64,000 nt of DNA from Synechococcus sp. PCC 7335 (GTDB taxonomy: Bacteria; Cyanobacteriota; Cyanobacteriia; Phormidesmidales; Phormidesmidaceae). The position numbers and the translations under genes were made by a program. A model generated the notes under the pieces. It saw only the letters and a program-made list of their open reading frames with translations. It was not told the origin of the DNA and made no database searches. The DNA is taken from assembly GCF_000155595.1 (NCBI RefSeq), contig NZ_DS989904.1:1937175-2001174 (forward strand), in the 5' to 3' direction. Positions 42,133-51,526 of the stretch are shown in pieces (within the stretch, counting starts at the first letter, position 1; each line of letters opens with the position of its first letter).

Positions 42133-43584
42133 ATGTCTCCAACCTCTCCTTTCGAATCTAAACCCAATGCCCAACCTAGTGCTGGAGGCAAAGTATCCGC
42201 GCCTAATCCCTGGGAAGCCGCTGGCGAGAAGCCAAAGTGGCGGCAGGGTGAAACTTTGAAGGTTACTATCACCGATTTAAGTAATAGTGGGGATGGTGTA
42301 GGTCGATGGGAAGACCGAGTTGTGTTTGTGCCCAACACAGCCCCAGGGGACGAGATGCTCGTTAAGCTGACTAAAGCTAAACCCACTCATGGTTTTGGTA
42401 AACCAGCGGGTATAGTTAGTCCTTCGCCTAAACGGGTCCGTCCGGCTTGTATCGTTGCGGATAAATGTGGTGGCTGTCAGTGGCAGCAGGTGAACTATGA
42501 AGAGCAACTAGCCGCGAAGCACCGCCTAGTGGTAGATGCGCTAGCTCGAATTGGCAAACTCTCGAATGTGCGCGTTGATCCGGTTCTTGCTGCCGAGGAG
42601 CAGCTGGGGTATCGAAACAAGGCAACGTATCCCCTAGGTTTGTCACCGACGAAGGATGTTAAGGCTGGCTACTATCAGAAAGGATCTCATCGACTGGTCA
42701 ACCTAAATCAGTGTCCGGTTCAAGATGAGCGGCTTGATCCGCTCTTAGCGGCAGTGAAAAAGGATATTCAGGCTCGTGAATGGAAAATCTACGACGAGCG
42801 ATCGCACAAGGGACATATCAAGCACTTAGCGTTAAGGATAGGTCGCCGTACCGGTCAGATCTTGGTTACATTGGTTAGCCGCTCGACCAAGCTCAAAGGT
42901 ATTCACGAACAGGCTCAGCAGTGGATGGAGAGATATCCAGAGGTAGTCGGTGTACTGGTGAACTTAAACTGGAAGAAAACAAACGCTATTTTTGGCCCAG
43001 AAACATTTTTGATTGCCGGATCATCCTATCTAGAAGAGAAATTTGCCAACCTAACGTTTCATATTCAACCTGCAACCTTCTTCCAGGTCAATACTACTCA
43101 AGCGGAGCGACTGCTAGATGAGATTCAGACTGAGCTAGCTCTAACTGGAGATGAAGTTATTGTCGATGCTTACTGCGGTGTTGGTACCTTTACGCTACCT
43201 TTAGCGCGACAGGTAAAACAGTGTATCGGTCTAGAGTCGTCTACTGAATCAGTGGTACAGGCACAAGAGAATGCTGCTCTAAACGGCATTGAAAATGTAG
43301 GGTTCAGAATTGGTGATGTAGCAGCGCTACTGCCTGATCTAGATGTCAAACCAGATATTCTGTTGCTAGATCCGCCTCGTAAAGGATGTGAGCTAGCGGT
43401 TCTAGAATCGATTGTGGCGATCAAGCCTAAGCGCATTGTGTATGTGAGCTGTAATCCCGCAACATTAGCGCGCGATTTGCGAGTATTGTCTGAAACTGGA
43501 GGCTATCGAGTGACGAGAGTTCAGCCTGCAGACTTTTTTCCTCAAACTGCTCACGTAGAATGCGCCGTCTTTTTGGAAGCCTAG
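42133..43584 (+). CDS. rlmD: 23S rRNA (uracil-C5)-methyltransferase
   Basis: SAM-dependent RNA methyltransferase of the RumA/RlmD/TrmA group, 483 aa. TRAM domain at the N-terminus (about 38-100, LKVTITDLSNSGDGVGRWED), iron-sulfur cysteines in PACIVADKCGGCQWQQ and LNQCPVQ, SAM motif VDAYCGVGTFTLPLA and catalytic Cys in YVSCNPATLARDL. The Fe-S cysteines and TRAM domain favour the RlmD/RlmCD type acting on 23S rRNA over tRNA-specific TrmA. Start ATG 42133 is preferred over an upstream in-frame codon at 42022. Confidence 0.9.
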   Translation: MSPTSPFESKPNAQPSAGGKVSAPNPWEAAGEKPKWRQGETLKVTITDLSNSGDGVGRWEDRVVFVPNTAPGDEMLVKLTKAKPTHGFGKPAGIVSPSPKRVRPACIVADKCGGCQWQQVNYEEQLAAKHRLVVDALARIGKLSNVRVDPVLAAEEQLGYRNKATYPLGLSPTKDVKAGYYQKGSHRLVNLNQCPVQDERLDPLLAAVKKDIQAREWKIYDERSHKGHIKHLALRIGRRTGQILVTLVSRSTKLKGIHEQAQQWMERYPEVVGVLVNLNWKKTNAIFGPETFLIAGSSYLEEKFANLTFHIQPATFFQVNTTQAERLLDEIQTELALTGDEVIVDAYCGVGTFTLPLARQVKQCIGLESSTESVVQAQENAALNGIENVGFRIGDVAALLPDLDVKPDILLLDPPRKGCELAVLESIVAIKPKRIVYVSCNPATLARDLRVLSETGGYRVTRVQPADFFPQTAHVECAVFLEA

Positions 43585-43627
43585 CCTGTTAGTTTATTTA
43601 GACTACGTTGCGTGCGAGGAGTGAGCC

Positions 43628-44683
43628 ATGAAATTTAGTCAGATTGTTGCAGCGCTAGGCGATCAGGTGACGACGTCAAGCTTAGATAGTGATCCTAGCG
43701 CGGGTGAGCGCACCCTCACCGGACTAGCTGCCATCGAAGAAGCGGGCGCCGACAAGCTTAGCTATGTGGAAAGCGCAAAGTTTGCGTCTCGCCTCAGTAC
43801 AACTCAAGCAGGGGCACTGATTTTACCTAACGACCCCACGATGCAGGCGCAAGCTTCTACTCGCAACATTCTCTGGATTAGTGTCAAAGATCCTCGGCTA
43901 GTCTTTGCTAGAGCGATTAGCTACTTCTATCAACCCTATCGTCGAAGCGCGGGCATTCATCCTAGCGCCGTTATAGAACCAGGCGTAGAGATGGGTGAAG
44001 ATGTGGCAGTGGGGCCTTTAGCCGTTGTTCATGAAGGGGTGAAGCTAGGCGATCGCACCTGCATTCATGCTGGCGCTGTTGTTTATCCTGGGGCCATGAT
44101 CGGCCGCGACACTGTGTTGCATGCCAACTGCGTTGTGCATGAGCGCACACAAATTGGTGATAACTGTGTGATTCATAGCGGCGCAGTCATCGGTTCAGAA
44201 GGCTTTGGTTTTGTCCCGACCGCTACGGGTTGGGAGAAGATGCATCAGTCAGGTATCACTGTCATAGAAGCAGGCGTGGAAATTGGCTGTAACTCTACGG
44301 TTGATCGCCCTGCTGTAGGCGAGACCCGAATCGGCAGAAATACCAAGATCGACAATATGGTCCATATCGCCCATAGCTGTCAGGTAGGCGAAGCAGTCGC
44401 AATGGCAGCCCAGGTAGGGATGGCAGGTGGCACGACCATTGGCAGCCGAGTCATCCTAGCAGGTCAAGTAGGGATTGCGAACAAAGCCAAGCTGGGAGAT
44501 GGCGCTGTAGCATCCGCTCAATCAGGCATCGTTAGTAACGTTGCGCCTGGCGAGATTGTATCGGGATCGCCGGCTATGCCCCACAAAACATTTCTCAAGT
44601 CATCTGCAATTATCAAGCGGCTGCCAAAACTAGTAGACACCGTAAAGCAGATACAGCAGCGGCTTAATGAAACGAATGATTAG
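43628..44683 (+). CDS. lpxD: UDP-3-O-acylglucosamine N-acyltransferase LpxD
   Basis: Acyltransferase of lipid A synthesis. N-terminal uridine-binding domain (about 1-105, LTGLAAIEEAGADKLSYVES), then a left-handed beta helix of hexapeptide repeats (about 110-320, IHPSAVIEPGVEMGEDVAVG onward) with the catalytic His in VHIAHSCQVG, and a C-terminal helix (KRLPKLVDTVKQIQQRL). 351 aa is normal. RBS GAGGAG lies nine bases before ATG. rlmD is 43 bases upstream on the same strand. Many cyanobacteria keep lpxD although their LPS is simplified. Confidence 0.95.
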   Translation: MKFSQIVAALGDQVTTSSLDSDPSAGERTLTGLAAIEEAGADKLSYVESAKFASRLSTTQAGALILPNDPTMQAQASTRNILWISVKDPRLVFARAISYFYQPYRRSAGIHPSAVIEPGVEMGEDVAVGPLAVVHEGVKLGDRTCIHAGAVVYPGAMIGRDTVLHANCVVHERTQIGDNCVIHSGAVIGSEGFGFVPTATGWEKMHQSGITVIEAGVEIGCNSTVDRPAVGETRIGRNTKIDNMVHIAHSCQVGEAVAMAAQVGMAGGTTIGSRVILAGQVGIANKAKLGDGAVASAQSGIVSNVAPGEIVSGSPAMPHKTFLKSSAIIKRLPKLVDTVKQIQQRLNETND

Positions 44684-45078
44684 CCAAATGAAAACTTATG
44701 TATCGCCGTGTAAACTTGTGATTCATAGGGTAGCGTGCTTATAGGTCGGTGCTAGTATATGACACAAGAAAGACAACTAAATTAAGTCCGGATTTGAGGA
44801 AGATTTTAACTCTTGAAAAGTAGTACTGTTGACAGCGAGTAAGACCAAGACTTCTTTTTAGATTGAGTTAGAAAGCCACCAAACTCCACCCGCATTAAGT
44901 ACAAAATAGCTGTGTTGTTCCATAATTAAACCTGGGCGTTGAGCCTTACTTTTTGTAAGCCAAGCCAAATCCAAGTGGATATCCTATTTTAGGAACAGAC
45001 AAGCACTGTAACCATTTGATTTTCTTTGTCATTGAACTAGATTTGTTGTTGTCAATTTGGAGACGATATTAACGATCG
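44684..45078. other. Long spacer after lpxD
   Basis: No gene seen. It contains a TTGACA at about 44828 without a matching -10, and a small hairpin CTTAC-TTTTT-GTAAG near 44945. The right end carries a possible promoter for the RNA candidate described next (TTGTTG 45043-45048, 18-base spacer, TATTAA 45067-45072). Confidence 0.4.
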
Positions 45079-45151
45079 ACTATTGATTTGAGTTGAACGT
45101 ACTAACTAGTTGTATTTAAGGCTGACCCCGCTGGTCGGCCTTTAGTTTTTT
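45079..45151 (+). ncRNA. Candidate small RNA, about 73 nt
   Basis: A promoter-like pair (TTGTTG / TATTAA) is followed, 45 bases later, by a strong terminator at 45118-45151, with no reading frame between. lpxD ends 435 bases upstream, too far for a simple terminator. No known RNA family (6S, Yfr, tmRNA) is matched by eye. Support is structural only. Confidence 0.25.
45118..45151 (+). terminator. Terminator upstream of coaX
   Basis: Ten-bp arms AAGGCTGACC and GGTCGGCCTT (one G-T pair), loop CCGCT, followed by TAGTTTTTT. Confidence 0.9.
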
Positions 45152-45198
45152 AAATTGTCCTTTTCGCTATACCCTTCTCGCTATATGGGTTTGCAACC

Positions 45199-46059
45199 AT
45201 GCTTTCATCTTGGCTAGCGCTGGTAGTTGGCAACACCCGTTTGCACTGGGCATATTTTGAAAGAGGATCAATAGCAGCAACCTGGCATACCCATCATCTT
45301 TCCAAGCAAGCGGTTGAACGTGTAGATGCTAAGTCATATCTGCAAGCTGCCCGGCTGCTAATTGATAGTTTAGTAAGCGAATCGAAGATACCCTCTCTTC
45401 TTCAAGACCTGACGCTGCCGATAGATTTGTGGGTTGGGTCTGTAGTGCCTAGCCAAACGCAACTTTGGCAACAGGTAGTTCCTAATTTAGAGCTTGTATC
45501 ACGTTCGCGCATTCCTCTAAACGACATCTACCCTACGCTTGGTATCGACAGAGCTATCAACCTACTGGGCGCAAATCACGCTTTCGACTGGCCAATTTTG
45601 GTAATTGATAGTGGCAGTGCGCTAACGTTGACTGCTGGTGTAAGTAGCTTAGATCAGAGCAAATCGTATGACGGCTCGGTGTATGGTGGTGCAATCTTGC
45701 CTGGCCTAGGACTCCAACTCAAGGCTTTAGGACAGCAGACAGCCGATCTAGGCTCGCTGTTGCCGACGATATCGGCAAAGGTCACTGTTGAGCGTCAACT
45801 GCCAGAGCGATGGGCGCGCAATAGTGAAGGTGCGATCGCCAGCGGCATCATCTATAGCCTTACGAGTACCTGTATTGACTACATCCAAGACTGGTGGCGA
45901 GCGTTTCCGAGCGGCGTCGTCGTCATTACTGGTGGCGACGGTCCTTTGCTATATCAATACCTAAAGCAAAGAACCCCAGAGATAGCCTCTAGGGTTCTAA
46001 TCGACGACGATTTAGCGTTTAAGGGTATGCAGGCCTATCGAAGAGAGCTGACAACGTAG
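45199..46059 (+). CDS. coaX: Type III pantothenate kinase
   Basis: First step of coenzyme A synthesis, phosphorylating pantothenate. Cyanobacterial-type CoaX of 286 aa: LALVVGNTRLHWAYFERG at the ATP site (the usual DxGNT Asp is Val here, as I recall for cyanobacterial members), LGIDRAINLLGANHAF, VLVIDSGSALTLTAG (Asp of the DxGTAxT-like motif), GGAILPGLGLQLKAL and VVITGGDGPLLYQYL. The 3' end overlaps the convergent M48 protease gene by 25 bases. Confidence 0.9.
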   Translation: MLSSWLALVVGNTRLHWAYFERGSIAATWHTHHLSKQAVERVDAKSYLQAARLLIDSLVSESKIPSLLQDLTLPIDLWVGSVVPSQTQLWQQVVPNLELVSRSRIPLNDIYPTLGIDRAINLLGANHAFDWPILVIDSGSALTLTAGVSSLDQSKSYDGSVYGGAILPGLGLQLKALGQQTADLGSLLPTISAKVTVERQLPERWARNSEGAIASGIIYSLTSTCIDYIQDWWRAFPSGVVVITGGDGPLLYQYLKQRTPEIASRVLIDDDLAFKGMQAYRRELTT

Positions 46060-46934
46060 CTATAGTCAGATTCGTTTGTTCCAAAAGTAGCGTCGGCATA
46101 GGCTTCCGTTTCGTCTAACTCTTGCAGTTCAGCGACTCTATTTGCAGCATTAGGATGAGTGCTTAGAAACTCTGGAGGCGACCCTTGACGAATGAGCTTT
46201 TGCATGAAGCTAACCATATCTGACTGGTCGTATCCTGCTCTACCCATCGCGAAGAAACCATGTCTGTCGGCCTCATACTCATCACTACGACTCGCTGGTA
46301 GCTGTAAGGCGATTTGTGTCCCGATATTGACTAAGCGATCGCGGTTCACCCCTAGCGCTCCAGTAATACCCTGAGTGATGGCGGCCTGTCGCATCTGCTT
46401 TACAGCATGCTTACCGGCAATATGACCAATCTCGTGACCGATAACACTGGCTAGCTCAGCTTCAGTATCAGCCTCAGCCATCAGCCCTGTGGTGACGTAG
46501 ACATATCCTCCCATCGTTGCAAACGCGTTGACTGCGTTGTCTGAAACAATTTGAAAGGTGTAGGGAATGTTGGGGCGATCGCTCACTTCTGCTAGACGCT
46601 GTCCTATGTCGTTGACGTAGGTATTAAGTGATGAATCTTTATGTAGCCTGATTTGTCTTCCATTGATGAGCTGAGCGTTGATACCTGAACCTAAATCAAC
46701 CTCTTGAGCATCCGAGAGATTTGATAGCTGAAGTACTCTTATCCCACTGAAGAACAAGTCTAGCCAGCCAGCCTGAGAAGGTTGCGCTGTGGCCACATTG
46801 AGACCAATAGCCATCATCAGACCCGCTAAGCCGAGTGCTACCCGTCGATAAAGCGTCTTTCCTACAGTTGCTCTACCCTTTCCTACGATTGCTCTACTCA
46901 GGTGAGAGGGTGCCAAGTGTAATCGTTCAAACAT
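46035..46934 (-). CDS. M48 family zinc metalloprotease
   Basis: Secreted or periplasmic peptidase, 299 aa, of the BepA/LoiP/HtpX superfamily. A basic start and membrane segment (about 33-47) form a signal peptide with a likely end near SQAGW. Catalytic zinc motif HEIGHIAGKH (HEXXH) in the middle, with downstream third ligand in the ADRHGFFAMG helix (SDEYEADRHG). C-terminus FLSTHPNAANRVAELQ is the family's conserved end. It likely degrades misassembled outer membrane or envelope proteins. Convergent overlap with coaX. Confidence 0.9.
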   Translation of the reverse strand: MFERLHLAPSHLSRAIVGKGRATVGKTLYRRVALGLAGLMMAIGLNVATAQPSQAGWLDLFFSGIRVLQLSNLSDAQEVDLGSGINAQLINGRQIRLHKDSSLNTYVNDIGQRLAEVSDRPNIPYTFQIVSDNAVNAFATMGGYVYVTTGLMAEADTEAELASVIGHEIGHIAGKHAVKQMRQAAITQGITGALGVNRDRLVNIGTQIALQLPASRSDEYEADRHGFFAMGRAGYDQSDMVSFMQKLIRQGSPPEFLSTHPNAANRVAELQELDETEAYADATFGTNESDYSYVVSSLR

Positions 46935-47324
46935 GGAGAATAGCCGTCGATGAAAATGAACACTTCCAAATGTGAATTTTGTCTAGTATCCTTACCCAAT
47001 CACCTTAACGACTTCTCTCCTAGGTATGGATGTGTTCTGTGACACTTCAAAAAAAGATGATATCACCTCTGCGTTTGTCCACTTCGGTATGGCAAAGTAA
47101 GGATGCTTTATTACCTTTGTCTTGGTGATCATTCCCTAGCGCTGTGCGACGAGGCAGGGTCTCACCACTGTAAAAAGAGTTGCCTGCTGCTCTGTAACGG
47201 TGCTAGCCGATGAGCATGTTCTTGGCAATTCTACGAAAGCTACAGCTGAGAAGCTGCTGCGAAAGAATGGGTTCAAGTGCATGGGTCAAGCAAGTAATCG
47301 TAGGCAGGAGTAAGCGGAAAGGCA
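46935..47324. other. Divergent spacer M48 protease / DUF4330
   Basis: 390 bases. Short open frames on both strands (for example from 47210 plus) look spurious. A possible -35/-10 pair cannot be assigned confidently. No repeats or hairpins stand out. Confidence 0.4.
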
Positions 47325-47867
47325 ATGGCAATATTAGATTCCAAAGGGCGACTTTTCGGCAAACTAAGTCTCTTAGATCTAGGGGCGGCTTTGGCAATCG
47401 TCATGGTCATCTTCGGTATATTTTTCTATCCAGGCACCGGTGGATCTGTCGCACAAGTCGGTAGCGTTACCGAAGAGATTGAGGTCGATGTCATTGTCAG
47501 AGGGTTGACTGTGCTGAATCCTGAACAATTTTTAGCTGATTTGTCTCAAACAACCTCGACCAAAATTATTGTGCGAAACCAGCCCTACGGCAGCATTGAC
47601 ATCAAGCAGGTTCAGCCTTTACCTCGGAGTGTTGCGGTTCCCCAGCCAGATGGTACAGTCAAGTCTTTTCCAGATCCTCGCCCCGAGTTAGATTACACAG
47701 TCGATATGCTGATCACGCTTGGCGGTGAAGCCCAAATTACTGAGGATGGCCCTGTGCTAGCCGTACCTGTCAAGGTCGGTACACCTATAGAGATTGACGG
47801 CCCAAACTACAACTTCAGAGTCGCAACAGTAGCCGTCCGAATCCTAGACGATGATGCGACAGAATAG
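47325..47867 (+). CDS. DUF4330 family protein
   Basis: 180-residue protein of a mainly cyanobacterial family without known function. One membrane segment near the N-terminus (about 14-34, LLDLGAALAIVMVIFGIFFY) anchors an extracytoplasmic domain with EVDVIVRGLTVLNPEQFL, PYGSIDIKQVQPLPRSVAV and LDYTVDMLITLGGEAQI. Start ATG 47325 preceded by GGAAAGG. It is transcribed alone, convergent with the CCB protein gene. Confidence 0.85.
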   Translation: MAILDSKGRLFGKLSLLDLGAALAIVMVIFGIFFYPGTGGSVAQVGSVTEEIEVDVIVRGLTVLNPEQFLADLSQTTSTKIIVRNQPYGSIDIKQVQPLPRSVAVPQPDGTVKSFPDPRPELDYTVDMLITLGGEAQITEDGPVLAVPVKVGTPIEIDGPNYNFRVATVAVRILDDDATE

Positions 47868-47895
47868 ATGCCCGTCAAGATAGATGCCTGTCAAG
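47864..47895. repeat. 16-bp tandem duplication over a stop codon
   Basis: Units ATAGATGCCCGTCAAG and ATAGATGCCTGTCAAG, 15 of 16 identical. The TAG stop of the DUF4330 gene (47865-47867) is inside the first unit. Confidence 0.8.
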
Positions 47896-47991
47896 TGGCC
47901 TTTCGAAAAAAGGGTTTACAAGATTCAGATAAGACTCTATCAGACAAGACTTTGGGCTGAAGTTCTGTTTATTCGCACTCTGACAGCCCTC

Positions 47992-48651
47992 TCAAACTGT
48001 CTCTGGTTGTGGTAAATCCAAGAGGGTGTCGGCTAGCTTTTCAGCGATTCCTTCAATCCAGTTCTCGTCTTGCTTTGTGTAGCTTCGAGGCGCATCGGCT
48101 CCCAATATCAAAACGCCCTTATTCTCTAAGGGCTGACAAATCAATCCCTGAGTATTTTCTGGTAAATAGTCAAACTCTACTCGTCCTGGATAGAGTGCCA
48201 AATTCACTAGATAGACTGGCGAGCCTTTTTGTAGTACTCGCTTTACAATTGCGCCTGGTATGACTGACGATTTTGGACCTAAGACACCTCGCCGCAATAG
48301 CACCTGGCCATCGTAGTAAACCAGCACACTACGAGTGGCAGTATTTGTCAGCAGTAGATGAGAGGCCCAAGCCAGCTCTGTTTTGACCTGCTCTGGCAAA
48401 TTTTCTACTAGCTCAAACCCCTGGTGGCCAACTAGTTTGACGGACTCAGGTGGCTTTGGCTGGATACGCTGCCACAATAACCCGGTCAATATCAACACTG
48501 CACTCAAAATAACGCCAAGCGCATCAGCTCGAGATTGGGCAGCGCTTAGACTAGGCGTTGTCACTCGGTTAAGAAATAGGAGCGTACCACCCATTGACCC
48601 GACTACGATAGGCAGTAGTCTAAGTATCTGGTCTTGTTCAGATCTAGCCAT
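47992..48651 (-). CDS. Cofactor assembly of complex C subunit B (CCB2/CCB4-like)
   Basis: Membrane protein of the CCB2/CCB4 family, which in plastids helps attach heme c_n to cytochrome b6 of the b6f complex. Two hydrophobic segments at the start (LLPIVVGSMGGTLLFLNRV and ALGVILSAVLILTGLLW) and a GAF-like soluble domain after (LVYYDGQVLLRRGVLG, GLICQPLENKGVLILGAD, WIEGIAEKLADTL). I start at ATG 48651 (MARSEQDQIL); a TTG three codons earlier is possible. The heme role here is by family analogy. Confidence 0.8.
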   Translation of the reverse strand: MARSEQDQILRLLPIVVGSMGGTLLFLNRVTTPSLSAAQSRADALGVILSAVLILTGLLWQRIQPKPPESVKLVGHQGFELVENLPEQVKTELAWASHLLLTNTATRSVLVYYDGQVLLRRGVLGPKSSVIPGAIVKRVLQKGSPVYLVNLALYPGRVEFDYLPENTQGLICQPLENKGVLILGADAPRSYTKQDENWIEGIAEKLADTLLDLPQPETV

Positions 48652-48800
48652 AGAACGCAAGCGCTAAGTGAAAAGTGATGAGACGGTTGATCGCGACTGA
48701 AGTGTTCAGGACTGAAGTCATCAGAGTCGAAGATAGGGGTTTCTAACGCACACAAAGGCATTAGGTATAGTGTATCTTTGGCAGAAGCTGATTTGAAGAT

Positions 48801-50237
48801 GTGGCTAGCGCTAAGAGCTTGCTGAAGAAACTTTGGGTTGTCTTGCTGAACGGGTACGCAAACATGAGTCCTATGATAGTTTTAGCAGTGCTAGCTGGAC
48901 TGCTAAGCGGACTGTTGGGTGGCCAAAAACTGGCCAGGCCCTTGAATTTGAGTGCTGTCGATATCCGCCCTCGCTGGGAATCGACTTGGGCAAAATCGGC
49001 GATCGCCAATGACCCAGCAGCTAAGTCAATTGTGGCTAACTACCTGTCTGGACTGACGGCGGCTGGATACTGGCCTAGAGAGCAAGGTATCTGGGTCTCG
49101 GTAGGTGACTATCCGGTGGCAGAAAATCTGGGAACGGTTCCTATGCCTGCTGCTTCGCTGACAAAAATCGCAACGACGTTGGCTGCGCTGGCAACTTGGG
49201 AACCGACCCACCAGTTTGAGACGTGGGTTGGCTGGCGCGGCGATGTCGAGAATGGAGTATTGTTCGGTGATTTGGTGGTAGTCGGCGATGACGATCCCCT
49301 TTTTGTATGGGAAGAGGCGATCGCACTAGGCAAAGCTCTGCAGCAGCAAGGCATTCGCCAAGTTAAAGGCGATCTGATCATCGTAGGTCCCTTCCATATG
49401 AACTTTGAAACTGATCCTGGCACATCAGGGGCTTTGCTAAAACAGGCGCTAAATGCTGATGAATGGGACTACGAGGTAGAGACTGCCTATCAAAAGTTAG
49501 CTGCGGTAGCAAAAAAGTCTGCAATAGAAGCACTTAAACCGACTATTGCAATTAGCGGCGGTATTGAGGTCGCGCCTATTCATCAAAAAGAATCAGTCGA
49601 TGGCTGGTTCCTACGCCACGATTCGTTACCGATGGTGGCAGTGCTAAAGGCAATGAACATATATAGCAACAATCCGATGGCCGAGCAAATGGCTAATGCG
49701 GTTGGTGGCTCTAGCGCTGTAGTCCGCAAAGTAGAAGCGATAGCAGGGATCCCGCCGGGCGAAGTCAAGCTGATCAATGGCTCTGGACTAGGAGAGGAGA
49801 ATCGAATTTCGCCTAGAGCCGCGGTGCTGATGTTACAGTCCATTCAATTGCAGCTGGTAGATAGTGGATTTACGCTATCTGATATCTTTCCGATAGCAGG
49901 CGCGGACGGTGGCACGGTTCTAGATCGGCAATTGCCGACAAACGCAGTCGTAAAAACAGGCAGCCTTGCGGTGGTGAGTTCTTTAGCTGGTGCTTTTCCG
50001 ACTGAAACTAAAGGCGTGGTCTGGTTTTCAATTATGAATTACGGATCTGGTCTAGATACTTTGCGATCAAGACAGGATCAAGTTCTCTCTGCGCTTGAAC
50101 AGCAGTGGGGAAAAGCGCAGACCTTGCCGCCAGAACTCCGCAGCTCTATTGTGATTGGTCAAGCACCCTACCAGTTTGGCGATCACTCTCGAAATCACCC
50201 GGTCGATCGCGAGAGCGTAAGCCACAGCCTTCTCTAG
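48801..50237 (+). CDS. dacB: D-alanyl-D-alanine carboxypeptidase, PBP4 type
   Basis: Peptidase S13 (low-molecular-weight PBP4), trimming or cleaving peptidoglycan crosslinks. N-terminal membrane segment (about 23-43) acts as signal or anchor. Active-site motifs in order: PAASLTKIATT (SxxK), YSNNPMAEQM (SxN) and VVKTGSL (KTG). The large insertion typical of class C lies between the first two but is shortened, giving 478 residues. Start GTG 48801. The C-terminal 35 residues are unconserved. Divergent from the CCB gene. Confidence 0.88.
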   Translation: MASAKSLLKKLWVVLLNGYANMSPMIVLAVLAGLLSGLLGGQKLARPLNLSAVDIRPRWESTWAKSAIANDPAAKSIVANYLSGLTAAGYWPREQGIWVSVGDYPVAENLGTVPMPAASLTKIATTLAALATWEPTHQFETWVGWRGDVENGVLFGDLVVVGDDDPLFVWEEAIALGKALQQQGIRQVKGDLIIVGPFHMNFETDPGTSGALLKQALNADEWDYEVETAYQKLAAVAKKSAIEALKPTIAISGGIEVAPIHQKESVDGWFLRHDSLPMVAVLKAMNIYSNNPMAEQMANAVGGSSAVVRKVEAIAGIPPGEVKLINGSGLGEENRISPRAAVLMLQSIQLQLVDSGFTLSDIFPIAGADGGTVLDRQLPTNAVVKTGSLAVVSSLAGAFPTETKGVVWFSIMNYGSGLDTLRSRQDQVLSALEQQWGKAQTLPPELRSSIVIGQAPYQFGDHSRNHPVDRESVSHSLL

Positions 50238-50275
50238 TCACAAGCACGCGCTTTAGAAGTTTAAAGCTGCAGCGA

Positions 50276-51466
50276 TTAAAAGCCTTCTGGGACAATCTCT
50301 GTAATCACATCACCTGAAGCATCGCTAATAATGGTCAGTGTCCCATCTTCTATATTGCCAACGGCTCTAGGCCCAGACAGCATTGCGTTGGGGTTAGCGG
50401 CTTGCTGATAGCGAACATTGCCTTCTGCTTCTACCTGCTGTGTCGGCACCACCCAGGTAGCTCGCTCAGCCGTCAGACGAGTATCGTTCTTTTTGCCGTT
50501 CGCTCGTACATTGCCGATCAAATAGATAATTTGTTCAGCAAGATCTACGCTCGCCCGATTAGCTGAAGCCGTAAGCTGACGGGCTGGCTGAGCAATATTG
50601 ACGGGCTGATCCATGTTTACAGTTTGCGCAGGTACATTCCATACAGCGCGATTACTTTGAACCTTTAGCCCTTCAGCCAAAGACTCTAGCTGTGCTGATT
50701 GCTCTATTGTGACTATATTTTTATCGAGCTGGGCAATGCCAGAGCGACCCACAAGCCGTTCTGTCAGCGTCTTATAATCACCCGTAGCAAAGCGCTCTAC
50801 AGTCAATGGCTGCTCCGCTTTAACTAGCGACTGTTCGGTCAGCCAGATCAGCGCTTCAGAGGCGAAGGTGAACCAAGGCTCTACTTTGCTTTTGGCAACG
50901 ACATCGCCGCTCATGGTGACGCGATCTTCTTTATTGTTGACCACTAAAGACTGAGCGATCACCTGAATCTGAGAATCAGAAACTGTGACAGGCGATCGCG
51001 TTTCCTCTGACAAATTTGCATCCTCAAAGTTACCCATCTGTAGCAGTCCTAGCGTTGGTTGCCACTTTAGTAGCTCTCCTGCTAGTGTCAGGTTGTCTGC
51101 TACGCGAGTAGCTACCAAGTTACCTCGAAGAAAAAGCGTATCACCGTTTTGCTGGACCTCACCTTCATCAGCAACTACGGTGTAGACCTTTTGACCTTCT
51201 TCGTAAAATTCGCCTTCTAGCGTTCGCAGTTCCGCTCTTTGAGTTTCTGGGACATACGTAACCGACTCAGCTTCTAATCGCCAAAGCAAATTGCCGTCTA
51301 CGTCAGGTTGCTCTAACGTCACTGCTTGTAGGGATAGCTCGGCGTCAATAGCCTCGTTTGAAGTAGGCTCTACCAAGCTGCTTCTAGACACATAGGAGTG
51401 CAAACCAAAAAGTACGACAGCGCCTATTGCTATGACGAGCGTCCCTCTATACCAGAGTTTTTTCAA
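50276..51466 (-). CDS. lptC: LPS export protein LptC
   Basis: Membrane-anchored periplasmic protein that passes lipopolysaccharide from the LptBFG exporter to LptA. A single N-terminal helix (about 7-25) is followed by a long beta-jellyroll region with repeated short strands: LQAVTLEQPDVDGNLLWRLE, RTLEGEFYEEGQKVY, VVNNKEDRVTMSGDVVA, LIGNVRANGKKNDTR. At 396 residues it is about twice proteobacterial LptC, as is usual for cyanobacteria, apparently by domain duplication. Start is TTG 51466. It is convergent with dacB and 60 bases from labA on the same strand. Confidence 0.88.
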   Translation of the reverse strand: MKKLWYRGTLVIAIGAVVLFGLHSYVSRSSLVEPTSNEAIDAELSLQAVTLEQPDVDGNLLWRLEAESVTYVPETQRAELRTLEGEFYEEGQKVYTVVADEGEVQQNGDTLFLRGNLVATRVADNLTLAGELLKWQPTLGLLQMGNFEDANLSEETRSPVTVSDSQIQVIAQSLVVNNKEDRVTMSGDVVAKSKVEPWFTFASEALIWLTEQSLVKAEQPLTVERFATGDYKTLTERLVGRSGIAQLDKNIVTIEQSAQLESLAEGLKVQSNRAVWNVPAQTVNMDQPVNIAQPARQLTASANRASVDLAEQIIYLIGNVRANGKKNDTRLTAERATWVVPTQQVEAEGNVRYQQAANPNAMLSGPRAVGNIEDGTLTIISDASGDVITEIVPEGF

Positions 51467-51526
51467 AACTACTTACACAGTCAACAATTACAGGTCAACG
51501 AATGATTGACTCTATGGGAATAGAAC

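Noticed and set aside
44825-44860. A TTGACA hexamer as a strong promoter after lpxD.
   Set aside because: No -10 at acceptable spacing (next TAGAT-like hexamer is about 24 bases away).
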